This document shows, piece by piece, positions 1 through 10,937 of a DNA stretch of 64,000 nucleotides (within the stretch, counting starts at the first letter, position 1; every line of letters begins with the position of its first letter). The translations under genes and the position numbers were made by a program. The notes beneath the pieces were generated by a model that saw only the letters and a list, made by a program, of their open reading frames with translations, searched no databases and was not told the origin of the DNA. Source of the stretch: Paucidesulfovibrio longus DSM 6739. Lineage in GTDB: Bacteria > Desulfobacterota > Desulfovibrionia > Desulfovibrionales > Desulfovibrionaceae. Location: positions 248,001 to 312,000 of the forward strand of contig NZ_ATVA01000011.1 of assembly GCF_000420485.1 (NCBI RefSeq), given 5' to 3'.

Positions 1-656
<656 letters not shown>

Positions 657-677
657 CCCTGAAAACGTAATGAATTC

Positions 678-709
678 AAAAGGCCGCCGGTTTTCCCGGC
701 GGCCTTTTT
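678..709 (+). terminator. Rho-independent terminator after dnaK
   Basis: A GC-rich stem (AGGCCGCCGG paired with CCGGCGGCCT around a TTTTCC-type loop) is followed by a T run, 22 bp after the dnaK stop codon. Confidence 0.9.
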
Positions 710-896
710 CATGTCTTCGCCCTGCTCGTGCGCCGTCCGGTTCGCTCCCCCGCGCGCTGGCGCAGGGAGCCGATCCCCAGGCAAAAGCCTTGCTCGGCCC
801 GGCACTTGCCTTGCGGCGTCAACCAGTATAGCCTGTCCCCGCCCGTTTCCAAGGGCTCATGCACGGTTCACGCACCACGCCAACCGGAAGAGATCA

Positions 897-2888
897 ATGA
901 TTCGAATGCAACACGAGATACCCCGCATTGCGGCCCTGATCCTGCTGGGAATCCTGCTCTTCGGCGCTACAGGCTGCCAGAGCGGAATGCAGATCAACCG
1001 GCGCTCCCTGGAGAGCGCCGCGACCCTGCCGACGCCTCAACTGAAGCAGGAGGCGGACACCGCCTTTGCCGAAAATCGTTGGGCGCAGAGCGAGTTCTAC
1101 TACCAGCGATTGGTGGAGCGCCAAGACCTTGCTGAAGAACAGCGGCCCGAAGCGCTCAAGCGCCTCGCGGACAGCGCCCTGCGCGCCGAGCACCCCATGC
1201 AGGCCCGCTTCGCCCTGGAACAGTGGGCCGCGATTCAGCCGGACGCGGCGAACGGCTGGCAATACAACGCCCTCCTGCTCGACGCCTACCGCGCCCTGGG
1301 CCGCGAAAGCGAGCTGGCCTCGCTCAAGGACAAGCTGCTCAACGACGCCTCCCTGACCTGGGCCTTGCGCCACCGCGCGGGCGTGCGCCTGGCCCTCGGC
1401 TACGCAGCGGAAGGGCAGAATGCCAAGGCCCTGCAGACGCTTGAGGAATTTTACGCCAAGGCGCCTTCGACCACAGCGCGCGGCGAGATGGAAGCGACGT
1501 TCTTCAAGGGCATGCAGGATCTTTCGAGCGTGGACGCGCTTGCCAAGGCCGTGCCCGCGGCGAAGCGTCTTTCCTTCCCTGGTGCCCTGGTGTTTTTCGA
1601 GCAGGCCCGGCGCGAAGCGCGCGGCGGCGAAAAGGGCTGGGACGCGGCCTGGAAGACCATGCGCGGCATCCTTTCCAACGCCGACCTTGCGGACAAGGTC
1701 ATGCTCGGCGACATCCTTCAGGCCCTGGAGCGCTCCAACGGCCAGCCCCGCACCGGAGTGGTCCTGCTCCTGCCCATCACCGGGCGCTACCAGGACGTGG
1801 GCCGCAAGATCGTGCGCGGCGCGGGCGCGGCCCAATGGATGCTCGCCAACCAAGGCGTGGAGCTGGACATCAAGGTCGTGAACACGGATGCGCCGGACTG
1901 GCTGGAACGGCTGCGCAACCTGCCGCCGGAATATGCCGTCGTGGGCGGGCCGCTGCGGGTTTCCAGCTTCAAGTCCCTGGAGGAGAGCGGCGAGCTGGCC
2001 CGGCGTGCCGTGTTCGGGTTCCTGCCTTCCCTGGGGGACGCCCAGGAAGGGCGGCAGGCCTGGCGCTTCTTCCCCTCGCGCGACGACGAAGTGCGCGCCC
2101 TGGTGCGCATCGCCTCCCAGCGTCTGGGCATCCGCAACTTCGGCGTGCTCAACCCCGCGGAGCCGTTCGGCACCGAGATGGCCGACATCTTCCGCAGGCA
2201 GGTCATGCTGGCGGGCGGCAACGTCACATCGCAGCAGTCCTATGCGCCCAAGGATTCTCCCAGCTGGGGGCGACGGATCGCCGCCCTGCTGAACGTCCCG
2301 TCCAGCTTCGACAAGGAGGCCCCCCTGCCGGAGGCGAATTTCGGCGCGGTCTTCCTGCCGGACGGCTGGTCCCAGGCGCAGCTGCTGGTGCCCAACTTCT
2401 TTTTCTACGACGCCACGGACATGGTCTTTCTCGGACCGAACCTCTGGAGCAGCGCCCTGGACCGCGTCACGGACGTGGAGGAAGCGTATTTCCGGCTGGC
2501 GATTTGTCCCGGCGCATGGAACCAGCAAAGCCTGGGCGCGGAAAAACTCCAGGCTCTGCTGGACTCCGAGGGGCTGGGGCAGGCCGATCTCTGGGTGGCC
2601 ATCGGATACGACTGGCTGCGCATGACGGCCGGGCTGGGAGCGTTGCCTTCCGGCTGGACCCCGGCGGACGTCAACGCCCGGCTGCAAAACCTGCACATGG
2701 AATTCAGCCTTGCGCCCATGACCTGGGACGCGGACGGCGTGACCTATCAGGACATGTATCTGTTTACGCCCGGCCCGAACGGCGGCACAGTGCTCGCCGA
2801 CCCGGACGCCATTGCCGAGCGGTTCGCGCGGGCCAAGGCCAAGCGCGAGGAACGCCGCAGGCTTTGGCGTCAGAACCAGAAAAGATAG
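897..2888 (+). CDS. LppC/LpoA-like penicillin-binding protein activator lipoprotein
   Basis: A 663-residue protein. The ATG at 897 is preferred over upstream in-frame starts because it follows a GGAAGAGA ribosome site and begins a signal peptide: basic [10 protein letters not shown], a hydrophobic stretch, then ATGC with Cys27 as the probable lipidated residue (Ala at -3 is slightly atypical). The N-terminal half has TPR-like helices (A/L/Y-rich repeats around residues 40-270). The C-terminal half, from [18 protein letters not shown], matches the periplasmic-binding-protein fold of the LppC/YraM (LpoA) family, which activates PBP1A from the outer membrane. The fold assignment is from family knowledge; PBP activation here is inferred. 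It is followed by gatC after 28 bp. Confidence 0.85.
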   Translation: MIRMQHEIPRIAALILLGILLFGATGCQSGMQINRRSLESAATLPTPQLKQEADTAFAENRWAQSEFYYQRLVERQDLAEEQRPEALKRLADSALRAEHPMQARFALEQWAAIQPDAANGWQYNALLLDAYRALGRESELASLKDKLLNDASLTWALRHRAGVRLALGYAAEGQNAKALQTLEEFYAKAPSTTARGEMEATFFKGMQDLSSVDALAKAVPAAKRLSFPGALVFFEQARREARGGEKGWDAAWKTMRGILSNADLADKVMLGDILQALERSNGQPRTGVVLLLPITGRYQDVGRKIVRGAGAAQWMLANQGVELDIKVVNTDAPDWLERLRNLPPEYAVVGGPLRVSSFKSLEESGELARRAVFGFLPSLGDAQEGRQAWRFFPSRDDEVRALVRIASQRLGIRNFGVLNPAEPFGTEMADIFRRQVMLAGGNVTSQQSYAPKDSPSWGRRIAALLNVPSSFDKEAPLPEANFGAVFLPDGWSQAQLLVPNFFFYDATDMVFLGPNLWSSALDRVTDVEEAYFRLAICPGAWNQQSLGAEKLQALLDSEGLGQADLWVAIGYDWLRMTAGLGALPSGWTPADVNARLQNLHMEFSLAPMTWDADGVTYQDMYLFTPGPNGGTVLADPDAIAERFARAKAKREERRRLWRQNQKR

Positions 2889-2916
2889 CAAGGCACAAGA
2901 GAAAGGAGCCCGACGC

Positions 2917-3201
2917 ATGAAGATCAGCCCCGAAGAGGTGGCCCGCGTGGCGCGCCTGGCCCGGCTCGACCTCTCCGAGGAGAAGGTGGAGCTGTTTTCC
3001 GGCCAGCTTGGCGATATTCTTGACTATATGGACAAGCTCGGCGAGGTGGAGACTGCGGAGGTGGAACCCCTCTACAGCCCCGTGGAGCACGTCACCGTGC
3101 TGCGGCCCGACGAAACCGCCAAGGAATACAGCCGCGAGGAAATCCTCTCCAACGCGCCCGAAACCGACGGCAGCCATTTCATCGTTCCGCGCATCGTCTG
3201 A
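2917..3201 (+). CDS. gatC: Asp-tRNA(Asn)/Glu-tRNA(Gln) amidotransferase subunit C
   Basis: A 94-residue GatC, the small subunit that stabilises the GatA-GatB complex in the indirect route to Gln-tRNA or Asn-tRNA. It begins [22 protein letters not shown], the typical helical GatC N-terminus, and carries the conserved [11 protein letters not shown] and VLRPDE motifs. The ATG at 2917 follows a GAAAGGAG ribosome site. It is directly upstream of gatA; gatB is not in the window, as is common in this lineage. Confidence 0.95.
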   Translation: MKISPEEVARVARLARLDLSEEKVELFSGQLGDILDYMDKLGEVETAEVEPLYSPVEHVTVLRPDETAKEYSREEILSNAPETDGSHFIVPRIV

Positions 3202-3236
3202 CGCCCGGCCCGCCACCTTTGCCCAACGGAAGAATC

Positions 3237-4697
3237 ATGTCCGAACTTCATCAAAAGACGTTGACCGAATTGCGCTCCCTGCTGCTCGCCGGGAAAGCCA
3301 CGGCCGAACAGGCCGTTTCCGACTGCCTGGGCCGCATCGAGGCCACCGAGCCCAGCGTGCGCGCCCTGCTCCAGGTGCGGGGCGAGGACGCCTTGGCCGA
3401 GGCCCGCGAACTGGACAAGGCCGGTCCGGATCCGCAGAAGCCGCTCTGGGGCATTCCCCTGGCCGTCAAGGACGTGCTCTGCACGCGCGGCCAGCGGACC
3501 ACCTGCGGTTCCAGGATTCTCGAGAATTTCACCCCGGTCTTCGACGCCACGGCCGTGGCCCGGCTGCGCGAGGCCGGCGCCGTGCTCGTCGGCAAGACCA
3601 ACATGGACGAATTCGCCATGGGCTCGTCCACGGAGAACTCCGCCTATTTCCCGACCCGCAACCCCTGGGCGCTCGACCGGGTTCCGGGCGGTTCGTCCGG
3701 CGGCTCCGGCGCCACGGTGGCCGCGCGGCAGTGCCCGGCGGCTCTGGGCACGGATACAGGCGGATCCATCCGGCTGCCCGCGTCCTTTTGCGGCCTGGTC
3801 GGCCTGAAGCCCACCTACGGAAGGGTTTCCCGGTTCGGAATGGTGGCCTACGGATCCTCCCTGGACCAGATTGGTCCCATGACCCGCTGCGTGGAGGACG
3901 CCGCCCGCGTGCTCGGAGTCATCGCCGGGCATGATCCGCGCGACTCCACGTCGGTGGACCGGCCCGTGCCGGACTACGTGGCCGCGCTGGAACAGCGCAG
4001 CGACCTTTCCGGCCTGCGCATAGGCCTGCCTGAGGAATACTGGGGCGAGGGCCTCGCGCCCGAAGTGGCCGCCGCCTGCGGCGCCGCCGTGGAGAAGATG
4101 CGCGCGCTGGGCGCGACCACCGTCCCTGTGAAGCTCTCCATGACGCAATACGCCATCGCCACCTATTATATAGTGGCCATGGCCGAAGCCAGCTCCAACC
4201 TGGCCCGGTTCGACGGCGTGCGCTACGGCTACCGCAACCGCGAGGCGTCCGAGCTGATCGACATGTACACGCGCAGCCGCACCGAGGGCTTCGGGGACGA
4301 GGTGCAGCGCCGGATCATCATCGGCACCTATGTGCTTTCGTCCGGTTACTACGACGCCTACTACCGCAAGGCCGCGCAGGTGCGCCGCCTGCTTCGCGAG
4401 GATTTTCTGAAAGCCTTCGAATCCTGCGATCTCATCGCCGGTCCGGTCTGCCCGACCACGGCCTTCAAGGTCGGCGACAAGGCCGATCCGCTTCAGATGT
4501 ATCTCATGGACATCTTCACCATTTCCGCGAACCTCGCGGGACTGCCGGGCATGAGCCTGCCTGTGGGCCTCGGCGCGGAATCCGGGATGCCCGTGGGCTT
4601 GCAGCTCATGGGACCGTCCTTCAGCGAGGAGAGCATGCTTGCGGCGGCGCATTGCCTGGAACAGGCTCTGCCTCCGCTGCCCGCGCCCTCGCTCTGA
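3237..4697 (+). CDS. gatA: Asp-tRNA(Asn)/Glu-tRNA(Gln) amidotransferase subunit A
   Basis: A 486-residue amidase subunit that releases ammonia from glutamine for transamidation of misacylated Glu-tRNA(Gln)/Asp-tRNA(Asn). The amidase-signature Ser-cisSer-Lys triad is visible: Lys78 (PLAVKDV), Ser153 (GGSSGGS) and Ser177 ([11 protein letters not shown]). The ATG at 3237, just after CGGAAGA, gives the standard start [16 protein letters not shown]; a TTG 18 bp upstream is less likely. It lies 35 bp after gatC in the same operon. Length is normal for GatA. Confidence 0.96.
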   Translation: MSELHQKTLTELRSLLLAGKATAEQAVSDCLGRIEATEPSVRALLQVRGEDALAEARELDKAGPDPQKPLWGIPLAVKDVLCTRGQRTTCGSRILENFTPVFDATAVARLREAGAVLVGKTNMDEFAMGSSTENSAYFPTRNPWALDRVPGGSSGGSGATVAARQCPAALGTDTGGSIRLPASFCGLVGLKPTYGRVSRFGMVAYGSSLDQIGPMTRCVEDAARVLGVIAGHDPRDSTSVDRPVPDYVAALEQRSDLSGLRIGLPEEYWGEGLAPEVAAACGAAVEKMRALGATTVPVKLSMTQYAIATYYIVAMAEASSNLARFDGVRYGYRNREASELIDMYTRSRTEGFGDEVQRRIIIGTYVLSSGYYDAYYRKAAQVRRLLREDFLKAFESCDLIAGPVCPTTAFKVGDKADPLQMYLMDIFTISANLAGLPGMSLPVGLGAESGMPVGLQLMGPSFSEESMLAAAHCLEQALPPLPAPSL

Positions 4698-4737
4698 TCG
4701 CGGAGGGCGCCTGGGACCGGGAGGCCCGGAGGGGAGA

Positions 4738-5304
4738 ATGGGACGCGGCAAGACCGGAGCTTCGGACGGAGCGCAGGCTGGGGCGTCGGTCCATTGCGGA
4801 TTTTGCCTCGGCGGGCTGCTGGCCTGGGCCGCGGTAGCGGCTCCCCCGGCGTGCGCCGATGCGGGCGGACCGCTGCTCACGGCGGTCTTTCTGGACGCGG
4901 CGCTCTTTTCCTGGGGCGAGTTCGCCGCCGTGCTGGTGGAATGGATCTACCTGCGGATCTGGATCAAGGGGATTTCCACGGGCAGGGCGCTGTGGTGGTC
5001 CGTGCTGATCAATTCCCTGTCGGCGCTGCTGGGCATGCTGCTGCTTCTGGCGCTGCTCCCCCTTTTCCCGGAAATGCTCTCGGATCGCCCGGACATGCAC
5101 GAAACCAGCCTGCACATGTGGCTGACCCTGGGCCTGGTCCTGAGCTGGCTGGTCAGCGTGGGCTCGGAGCGCTGGCTCCTCGGCCTCCTGGCGCGCAGGC
5201 GGGGGCTGGCCCTGCGCCATCCCTGGCGCAACAGCATGTGCTTCAACGCGCTCAGCTACGTCGGGCTTTCGGGCATGGCGGTCTGGCTGCTGTATATCCT
5301 GTAG
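4738..5304 (+). CDS. Small integral membrane protein of unknown function
   Basis: A 188-residue protein I do not recognise at family level. The ATG at 4738 follows a GGAGGGGAG ribosome site and avoids overlap with gatA. The sequence shows an N-terminal hydrophobic segment (CLGGLLAWAAVAAPPACA) that could be a signal peptide or first helix, then several membrane segments: around residues 75-107, rich in L/A (SALLGMLLLLALLPLF); around 120-140 (LTLGLVLSWLV); and the C-terminus (VGLSGMAVWLLYIL). It sits between gatA and mnmA on the same strand, 15 bp from mnmA, which suggests co-transcription but gives no functional clue. Confidence 0.7.
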   Translation: MGRGKTGASDGAQAGASVHCGFCLGGLLAWAAVAAPPACADAGGPLLTAVFLDAALFSWGEFAAVLVEWIYLRIWIKGISTGRALWWSVLINSLSALLGMLLLLALLPLFPEMLSDRPDMHETSLHMWLTLGLVLSWLVSVGSERWLLGLLARRRGLALRHPWRNSMCFNALSYVGLSGMAVWLLYIL

Positions 5305-5319
5305 ATTTCAAGGAGACGA

Positions 5320-6405
5320 ATGCGTTCGAGCGATGCGAGGCGCGTGGTTGCGGCGGTCAGCGGCGGCATGGACAGTTTGCTGGCGCTGGCCCTGCTCAAG
5401 GAGCAGGGGCACGATGTCGTGGCCGCGCATGGACTTTTCCTGCCGGATTCCAGAGCGGATTCCCCTTCGGTGCAAGGGCTTGAGCGCCAGTGCGCCGGGC
5501 TGGGCGTGCCGCTGCGCGTGCTCGACATGCGCCGGGAGTTCCGTCGGTGCGTCACCGACGTCTTCGCTGCGGAATACCGCGCCGGGCGCACGCCCAACCC
5601 CTGCGCGTTGTGCAATCCCCGCATCAAGTTCGGGGCGCTTTTCGAGCTCGCTCGGGAGTTCGGAGCCGAGGCCGTGGCCACGGGACACTACGCCTGGCTG
5701 GACGCGGCCGAGGAGTATGGAGCGGGACCGCTCCTCCTGCGGGGCACGGACCTTTCCAAGGACCAGAGCTACTTTCTTTCGCTGCTTCCTCCGCGCGTGC
5801 TGGACAAGGTCATCTTCCCGCTGGGGGGGCTGCGCAAACGGGACGTACCCGCGGAGCTTGCGCGGCGCGGGCTTGTTCCGCCCCTGTCCGGCGAGAGCCA
5901 GGAGATCTGCTTCATCCCCGGCGACGATTACCGGGCCTGGCTTGAGGCGAACGCTCCGGACCTGCCGGGCGGCGGCGCCATGCTTGTCCGCAACGCCGAA
6001 GGCAAGGCGGAACAGGAGGTCGGGCGGCACGGCGGCCTCTGGCGATATACGCAGGGACAGCGGCGCGGGCTGGGCGTGGCCTGGAGCGAGCCGCTCTACG
6101 TCCTCGACAAGGACACGGCGCGCAACGCGCTGATCCTTGGGACGCGGGAACAGGGGAACTGCATGGCCTGCGAGGCCGGAGAGGCGAATTTGTTCGTCCC
6201 GGCGGAGAAGTGGCCGGAAAAGCTGCTGGTCCAGACCCGCTATCGGCAAAGGGCGGAGCCTGCGAAAGCCTGTCTGGTGGCGGGCCGGTTGCGGCTGCGG
6301 TTCGAGCGTCCGCACGAACGGCCCGCCCCGGGCCAGGTGGCCGCGCTCTACGACGAGCAGGGCCGCGTTCTGGCCGGGGGGATTCTGGACCGCGTTCTGG
6401 ATTGA
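5320..6405 (+). CDS. mnmA: tRNA-specific 2-thiouridylase MnmA
   Basis: A 361-residue enzyme that adds sulfur to C2 of U34 in tRNA-Lys/Glu/Gln. The PP-loop SGGMDS is at residues 14-19. The two catalytic cysteines are Cys98 (in NPCALCNPRIKFG) and Cys197 (in GESQEICFIPGDDY), and TGHYAWL and SKDQSYFLS are conserved MnmA motifs. The ATG at 5320 follows AAGGAGACGA. It closes a plus-strand run from gatC; the next gene is on the opposite strand. Size is typical. Confidence 0.96.
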   Translation: MRSSDARRVVAAVSGGMDSLLALALLKEQGHDVVAAHGLFLPDSRADSPSVQGLERQCAGLGVPLRVLDMRREFRRCVTDVFAAEYRAGRTPNPCALCNPRIKFGALFELAREFGAEAVATGHYAWLDAAEEYGAGPLLLRGTDLSKDQSYFLSLLPPRVLDKVIFPLGGLRKRDVPAELARRGLVPPLSGESQEICFIPGDDYRAWLEANAPDLPGGGAMLVRNAEGKAEQEVGRHGGLWRYTQGQRRGLGVAWSEPLYVLDKDTARNALILGTREQGNCMACEAGEANLFVPAEKWPEKLLVQTRYRQRAEPAKACLVAGRLRLRFERPHERPAPGQVAALYDEQGRVLAGGILDRVLD

Positions 6406-6411
6406 ATGGGT

Positions 6412-6924
6412 TTAGTTCTCGTCGACCTTGATCAAGAGCGACTTTTCGTTGCGCTGGTCGAGGCGGCCGCGCTCGTAGGCGGCTTCCATGCGCCGGATGA
6501 CCTCGGCGGCGTCGAGATTTCTCACCGAGGCGCGCTGCGCCTCCAGACGCACGGCTTCTCCTATCTTCTCATTGTCGTAGGGGCGGTAGTTCATGAGCCT
6601 TGCCAGCGCGCCTCCGGGGCCGGACTTGCCAATCTCGGTCAAGTCCAGATAGAAGGCGGCCTCCGGGTCGTCGGGCAGCTTCTGGAGCGCTTCGGTGAGC
6701 TGGGTTTCCGCTTCGGCGTATTCTCCGTTGTGGATCAAGGCCTTGCCGAGCATGATGCGCGTCCGTGCCGAATCGGGATGCTCAGACAGCGACTGTCTGT
6801 AGAGGGCCACGGCCTGGGCCGGATCGTCGGCCATGGCCATGGAGGCTTGGGTCCGGGTGGAGCAGGCGGTCAGGGTCATGATCGTCAGCAATAACGCGGC
6901 GGATATTTTTGATGTCTTGTTCAT
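6412..6924 (-). CDS. Tetratricopeptide-repeat lipoprotein, unknown function
   Basis: A 170-residue protein. The start MNKTSKISAALLL at 6924 is chosen because an AGGAGG-like site sits about 6 bp upstream; an in-frame ATG 18 bp earlier lacks one. The N-terminus is a lipoprotein signal with lipobox LTAC. Two or so TPR units follow (DPAQAVALYRQSLSEHPDSARTR, NGEYAEAETQLTEALQKLPDDPEAAF). It is probably anchored in the envelope and mediates protein contacts. It is convergent with mnmA (6 bp apart) and divergent from mtaB. Function unknown. Confidence 0.75.
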   Translation of the reverse strand: MNKTSKISAALLLTIMTLTACSTRTQASMAMADDPAQAVALYRQSLSEHPDSARTRIMLGKALIHNGEYAEAETQLTEALQKLPDDPEAAFYLDLTEIGKSGPGGALARLMNYRPYDNEKIGEAVRLEAQRASVRNLDAAEVIRRMEAAYERGRLDQRNEKSLLIKVDEN

Positions 6925-7017
6925 GGCGTGCCTCCTGGGCATGCGGGGTTACGGGACCGATGGTCCTGTGTTATTCTCCAAAGATAGGACGTTAGGGAAA
7001 AAAGTAAAGGGCTTCCG

Positions 7018-8301
7018 ATGGACAAACCCGCACGGCGCATATTCACGGCCACCCTCGGCTGCAAGATCAACCAGTACGAGACGCAGGCCATTGTCGAGGC
7101 CTGGCGCGACGGCGGATACGGGCACGCGGAACATGCCTCGGACGCGGATGTGATCCTCGTGAACTCCTGCGCAGTCACGTCCAAGGCCGTGGCCGACCTG
7201 CGCAAGACCGTGCGGCGGCTGCACCGCGAAAACCCGGAAGCGGGAATCATCGTCACTGGCTGCGCGGCCCAGGTCTTGCGCGAGGAGCTGGCCGAGTTGC
7301 CGGGCGTGGTCAGGGTCGTGCCCCAGGAAAGCAAATCCGAACTGCTGCGCCCCCGCTCCGGCTCCTTCTCCATCAGCGACTATCCCAGGGCTCGCGCTGT
7401 GGTCATGGTGCAGGACGGCTGCTCCCACGGATGCACCTATTGCATCGTGCCGCTCACGCGCGGCCCCTCGCGCAGCAGGGAAGTGGCCGAGATATTGGAC
7501 GAGGCCGAGAAGCTTTTGGAGGCTGGATTCCACGAGCTGATCCTCAGCGGCGTCAACCTGCGGCAATTCGGGCGCGACCTCGCCCCCGGCCCCTCCGGCG
7601 ATCATCCGGATTTCTGGGATCTGCTGCGGATGCTGGAAGAGCGGCTTTCCCGTTTCGCGGGCCGGGCGCGGCTCCGGCTCTCCTCGGTGGAGCCCGGCCA
7701 GCTCGGCGGCAAGGCGTTGGAGGTTCTCGGCGGGTCGAAGCTGGCCAGCCCGCATCTGCATCTGTCGCTTCAGGCCGGAGATCCGGAGGTGTTGCGGCGC
7801 ATGGGCCGGGGACACTACCGCGCCGAACAGGCCGAGGAGTTTCTGGAACGGCTTTCGACCCGCTGGCCGATATTCGGACTCGGTGCGGACCTGCTGACGG
7901 GCTTTCCGGGAGAAACCGAGGCCCAGTTCGAGAACACCCTGGACTTTTGTCGGCGTCTGCCTCTTTCCTACGCACACGTTTTCCCGTACTCTTCCAGACC
8001 CGGAACCCCAGCCGCGAACATGCGGGACAAGGTGCCGGCGGCGGAGAAGAAACGGCGCGCCGCGCTTCTGCGCGAACTGGCCGAAGCCCGGAAGACCGCC
8101 TTTTTGGAGCGCGTTTCCCGCCTGGAACGGGTGGACGTGCTCGTGCAGGATGTCCGGGGCAACGGGGTCTGCGAATATTACGCTCCCTGCCGGTTCACCC
8201 GGCCCGGACCCGAAATCGCGGCGCGGGCCTTGGTTCCCGCGCGTCCCGTGGGGGTGCGGCGCGGCGTGGTCCTGGTGGAGCCGCTGGAGCGGGCGGAATA
8301 A
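7018..8301 (+). CDS. mtaB: tRNA (t6A37) methylthiotransferase MtaB
   Basis: A 427-residue radical-SAM methylthiotransferase that converts t6A37 to ms2t6A37 in ANN-decoding tRNAs. The N-terminal MTTase domain has Cys15 (TLGCKINQYE), Cys51 (NSCAVTSKA) and Cys82 (TGCAAQ), ligands of the auxiliary [4Fe-4S] cluster. The radical-SAM CxxxCxxC is Cys135/139/142 (DGCSHGCTYCIVPLTRG). A TRAM-like tail ends the protein. The CKINQYE signature separates it from MiaB (GCQMNxxDS) and RimO. It is monocistronic, reading away from the TPR lipoprotein. Confidence 0.92.
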   Translation: MDKPARRIFTATLGCKINQYETQAIVEAWRDGGYGHAEHASDADVILVNSCAVTSKAVADLRKTVRRLHRENPEAGIIVTGCAAQVLREELAELPGVVRVVPQESKSELLRPRSGSFSISDYPRARAVVMVQDGCSHGCTYCIVPLTRGPSRSREVAEILDEAEKLLEAGFHELILSGVNLRQFGRDLAPGPSGDHPDFWDLLRMLEERLSRFAGRARLRLSSVEPGQLGGKALEVLGGSKLASPHLHLSLQAGDPEVLRRMGRGHYRAEQAEEFLERLSTRWPIFGLGADLLTGFPGETEAQFENTLDFCRRLPLSYAHVFPYSSRPGTPAANMRDKVPAAEKKRRAALLRELAEARKTAFLERVSRLERVDVLVQDVRGNGVCEYYAPCRFTRPGPEIAARALVPARPVGVRRGVVLVEPLERAE

Positions 8302-8392
8302 TGAAATTTAATGAAAGTCATATATTTTTAGATAGTTGAATTGTCAGTGGAATAATCGATACCCAGGGCGCGAGCCGCGCCAAGGAGTTCAT

Positions 8393-9274
8393 ATGCCCGT
8401 GAGCATGACTGGTTATGGCCGAAGCGAAGGCGGTGGTGACGGCTTCAGTTTCGTATGGGAACTGCGCAGCGTCAACGGCCGTTTTCTCGACGTGAAGTGG
8501 AAGCTGCCTCCCTCCATGCGCTGCAAGGAGCAGGAGTGGGAGAAGCTGTTGCGGTCGGTGGGGTCGCGGGGGCGGGTCGAGGCCAGCCTGAACCTGGAAG
8601 TGGCTTCTCCCGATCTGCTCGGCGTGCAGCTCAACGTTCCCCAGGTCCGGGCCATGATCGAACAGGTCCAGTCCCTGGCCGAAGGGTACGGAGAAACCTT
8701 CACGCCTGATTTCAATAGATTTTTGTCCATCCCGGCGCTCTGGCGAGACAATTCTTCGGAGCCGGATCCCAAGCTGGCCGCCGAGGTGGAGAAGGGGCTC
8801 GCCGCCTGCGTCGCGGACTGGCAGCGCAGCCGGGAAGCCGAAGGCAAGGCCCTGGTGGCGGACCTGCTGGCGCGCATCGAGGTGCTGGGAGGGCTGTCGG
8901 AGCGAATCGCCGAGCGCGTTCCCGTGGTGCTCGCGGAGAAGCGCGAGGGGCTGGTGCGGCGCATCCGCGAGATGATGGAAGCGTCGGAAGCGGTCTTCAG
9001 CGAGGAGCGCATGCTCCAGGAAGTGGCCATCCTCACGGATCGACTGGATGTTTCCGAAGAGTTGACCCGGCTCGCCGAACACCTCAAGCGCATGGCGGAA
9101 GTGCTCGGACGCGACGGGGATGTGGGCAAGCGGCTCGATTTCCTTCTTCAGGAAACCTTCCGGGAGATCAACACCTGCGGCAACAAGGCCCAGGATACCG
9201 AGGCCAGCCGTCTTGCCGTGGATTTCAAGGCCGAGCTGGAGAAATGCCGCGAGCAGGTGCAAAACATCGAGTAG
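8393..9274 (+). CDS. YicC-family endoribonuclease
   Basis: A 293-residue YicC/YloC-family protein. The start [13 protein letters not shown] at 8393, after AAGGAG, is the canonical YicC N-terminus; the upstream in-frame start at 8336 is rejected. Conserved blocks include [17 protein letters not shown] near the N-terminus and [16 protein letters not shown] plus [19 protein letters not shown] at the C-terminus. Members have been shown to be RNA endonucleases (family knowledge). It heads an operon with remA-like, gmk, pyrF, a TPR gene, an HDOD gene and recJ, with gaps of a few bases or overlaps. The 91 bp ahead of it are AT-rich and probably hold the operon promoter. Confidence 0.93.
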   Translation: MPVSMTGYGRSEGGGDGFSFVWELRSVNGRFLDVKWKLPPSMRCKEQEWEKLLRSVGSRGRVEASLNLEVASPDLLGVQLNVPQVRAMIEQVQSLAEGYGETFTPDFNRFLSIPALWRDNSSEPDPKLAAEVEKGLAACVADWQRSREAEGKALVADLLARIEVLGGLSERIAERVPVVLAEKREGLVRRIREMMEASEAVFSEERMLQEVAILTDRLDVSEELTRLAEHLKRMAEVLGRDGDVGKRLDFLLQETFREINTCGNKAQDTEASRLAVDFKAELEKCREQVQNIE

Positions 9275-9281
9275 GGTCGGT

Positions 9282-9554
9282 ATGCAGAACATTTCAGCCA
9301 AGCAGCGGCTGCTGAACATTGGTTTCGGCAACTTCGTGGTCACGAGCAGGGTCATCGCCATCGTCAACCCGGCCTCCTCGCCCATGCGCAGGCTGCGCGA
9401 GGACGCGCGCCAGGAGGGCAGACTCATCGACTCCACCCAGGGCCGCAAGACGCGCTCCATCATCGTCACGGATTCCAATCACGTGATCCTTTCCGCCATC
9501 CAGGCGGAAACCATCGGCCAGCGCTTCATCGCGGAGGAGACGGTCAATGAGTAG
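9282..9554 (+). CDS. RemA-like protein (DUF370)
   Basis: A 90-residue DUF370/RemA-family protein. The core is [32 protein letters not shown] (residues ~28-59), with the [10 protein letters not shown] motif typical of the family. In Bacillus RemA is a DNA-binding activator of biofilm matrix genes; in Proteobacteria with a yicC-remA-gmk order the role is not established. It starts 7 bp after yicC and its last codons overlap the gmk start (ATG at 9547), so translation is probably coupled. Confidence 0.88.
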   Translation: MQNISAKQRLLNIGFGNFVVTSRVIAIVNPASSPMRRLREDARQEGRLIDSTQGRKTRSIIVTDSNHVILSAIQAETIGQRFIAEETVNE

Positions 9555-10224
9555 CCTGGAAGCGGACCGCGGGCGCGGCCCCGGAGCCGCGCCGGAAGAC
9601 CCGGAACGCCTTGGGCTCGTGCTGGTCATCTGCGCGCCTTCGGGCACGGGCAAGAGCACGCTGGTCCGCCGCCTCGTGGAGGAATTCCCGCGCTTCGCCT
9701 TTTCCGTTTCCTGCACAACGCGGGCGCCGCGCGGCCAGGAACGCGACGGAGTGGACTACCACTTTCTTTCCAAGGACGATTTTCTTTCCATGCGCGACAA
9801 GGGCGAGTTCGCGGAGTGGGCCGAAGTGCACGGCAACTACTACGGAACGCCGCTGGCCCCCTTGCGAAAGGAATTGGACCAGGGCAGGGACGTGCTCTTC
9901 GACATCGACGTTCAGGGGGCCATGCAGCTCAAGCGCAGCTTTTCGGACGGACTGTACGTCTTTTTGCTGCCGCCTTCGCGGGCGGAGCTGGAGCGCCGCC
10001 TGCGCGGGCGCGGCACGGACGCGGAAGAGGCCATCCGGCGACGGCTGGCCGGAGCCGCCAAGGAAATGCACGCCGCCACGGAGTTCGATCACTGGATCGT
10101 GAACGACGATCTGGACCGGGCCTACGAGGAACTGCGCGCCGTGTATCTCGCGGGACGCAGCAAGCCCGTGTTTCTGCCGGGCCTGCTGCGGGGCATCCTG
10201 CAAAGCTTCGAGGAGGAAGGATGA
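9547..10224 (+). CDS. gmk: Guanylate kinase
   Basis: A 225-residue enzyme that phosphorylates GMP/dGMP to GDP/dGDP. The P-loop PSGTGKST is at residues 31-38 and the GMP-binding motif [21 protein letters not shown] follows at once. The first ~22 residues (Gly/Pro/Glu-rich) extend beyond the usual Gmk N-terminus; the start at 9547 overlaps the upstream gene by 8 bp. An ATGA overlap links it to pyrF. Confidence 0.96.
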   Translation: MSSLEADRGRGPGAAPEDPERLGLVLVICAPSGTGKSTLVRRLVEEFPRFAFSVSCTTRAPRGQERDGVDYHFLSKDDFLSMRDKGEFAEWAEVHGNYYGTPLAPLRKELDQGRDVLFDIDVQGAMQLKRSFSDGLYVFLLPPSRAELERRLRGRGTDAEEAIRRRLAGAAKEMHAATEFDHWIVNDDLDRAYEELRAVYLAGRSKPVFLPGLLRGILQSFEEEG

Positions 10225-10937
10225 GCGAACTGGTGGTGGCCCTGGACTACCCGGAACCGAAACCCGCCCTGGAAATGGCGCGCGGCCTGCGCGGAGTCGC
10301 GCCGTGGGTCAAGGTGGGCATGGAGCTGTTCGGCGCGAGCGGCCCGGCCATCGTCGAGGAACTCAAGAAACTCGGCTTCAAGGTCTTTCTCGATCTCAAA
10401 TTCTTCGACATTCCCAATACCGTGCGGGGGGCCGTGCGCAGCGCGGGCAACGCGGGCGCGGACATGTGCAACATCCACGTGCTCGGCGGCGCGCGCATGG
10501 CCGAGGCCGCGCTCGCGGGCCGCTCGGATTCCCGCCCGGAGATGCTGCTCTTCGGCGTGACCCTGCTCACGAGCATGACCGAAGCGGACCTGCCCCTGGA
10601 TACCGGCGGGATACAGGGACCGGAATTGGCTCTGCGCCTTGCGGTAAGCGCGAAAGCGTATTATTTGGATGGTGTGGTCTGCTCCGGATTGGAAGTCGCG
10701 GGGATCAAGGCGGCCACCGCCGGAGACCTGCTCTGCCTGACGCCGGGCATTCGCCCGGACGGCGCGGAGCGCGCGGACCAGCGCCGCGTGGTCACTCCCG
10801 CGGAGGCTGTGCGGTTCGGATCGGATTTCCTCGTGATCGGGCGGCCCATAACGGGATCGACCCACCCGGAACGCGCCGCAGAGGCCATCGGCCTTGAGAT
10901 GGAACGGGCCGGGCGCGAAAACAGAGGAGAAGCATGA
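10221..10937 (+). CDS. pyrF: Orotidine 5'-phosphate decarboxylase
   Basis: A 238-residue enzyme catalysing the last step of UMP synthesis. The active-site block [14 protein letters not shown] contains Asp58, Lys60 and Asp63, and the phosphate-binding TPGIRP is near the C-terminus. The ATG at 10221 overlaps the gmk stop (ATGA) and follows GAGGAAGG. It ends in another ATGA-type overlap with the next gene, so gmk-pyrF-TPR are translationally coupled. Confidence 0.96.
   Translation: MSELVVALDYPEPKPALEMARGLRGVAPWVKVGMELFGASGPAIVEELKKLGFKVFLDLKFFDIPNTVRGAVRSAGNAGADMCNIHVLGGARMAEAALAGRSDSRPEMLLFGVTLLTSMTEADLPLDTGGIQGPELALRLAVSAKAYYLDGVVCSGLEVAGIKAATAGDLLCLTPGIRPDGAERADQRRVVTPAEAVRFGSDFLVIGRPITGSTHPERAAEAIGLEMERAGRENRGEA

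Noticed and set aside
894-2918. Very long minus-strand open frame (674 codons) opposite the LpoA-like gene, and similar giant antisense frames opposite rpoB, rpoC, tuf and fusA
   Set aside because: They are GC-driven shadows: the plus-strand frames encode recognised proteins, while the antisense translations are low-complexity His/Arg/Gly/Val-rich with no family resemblance and no ribosome sites.
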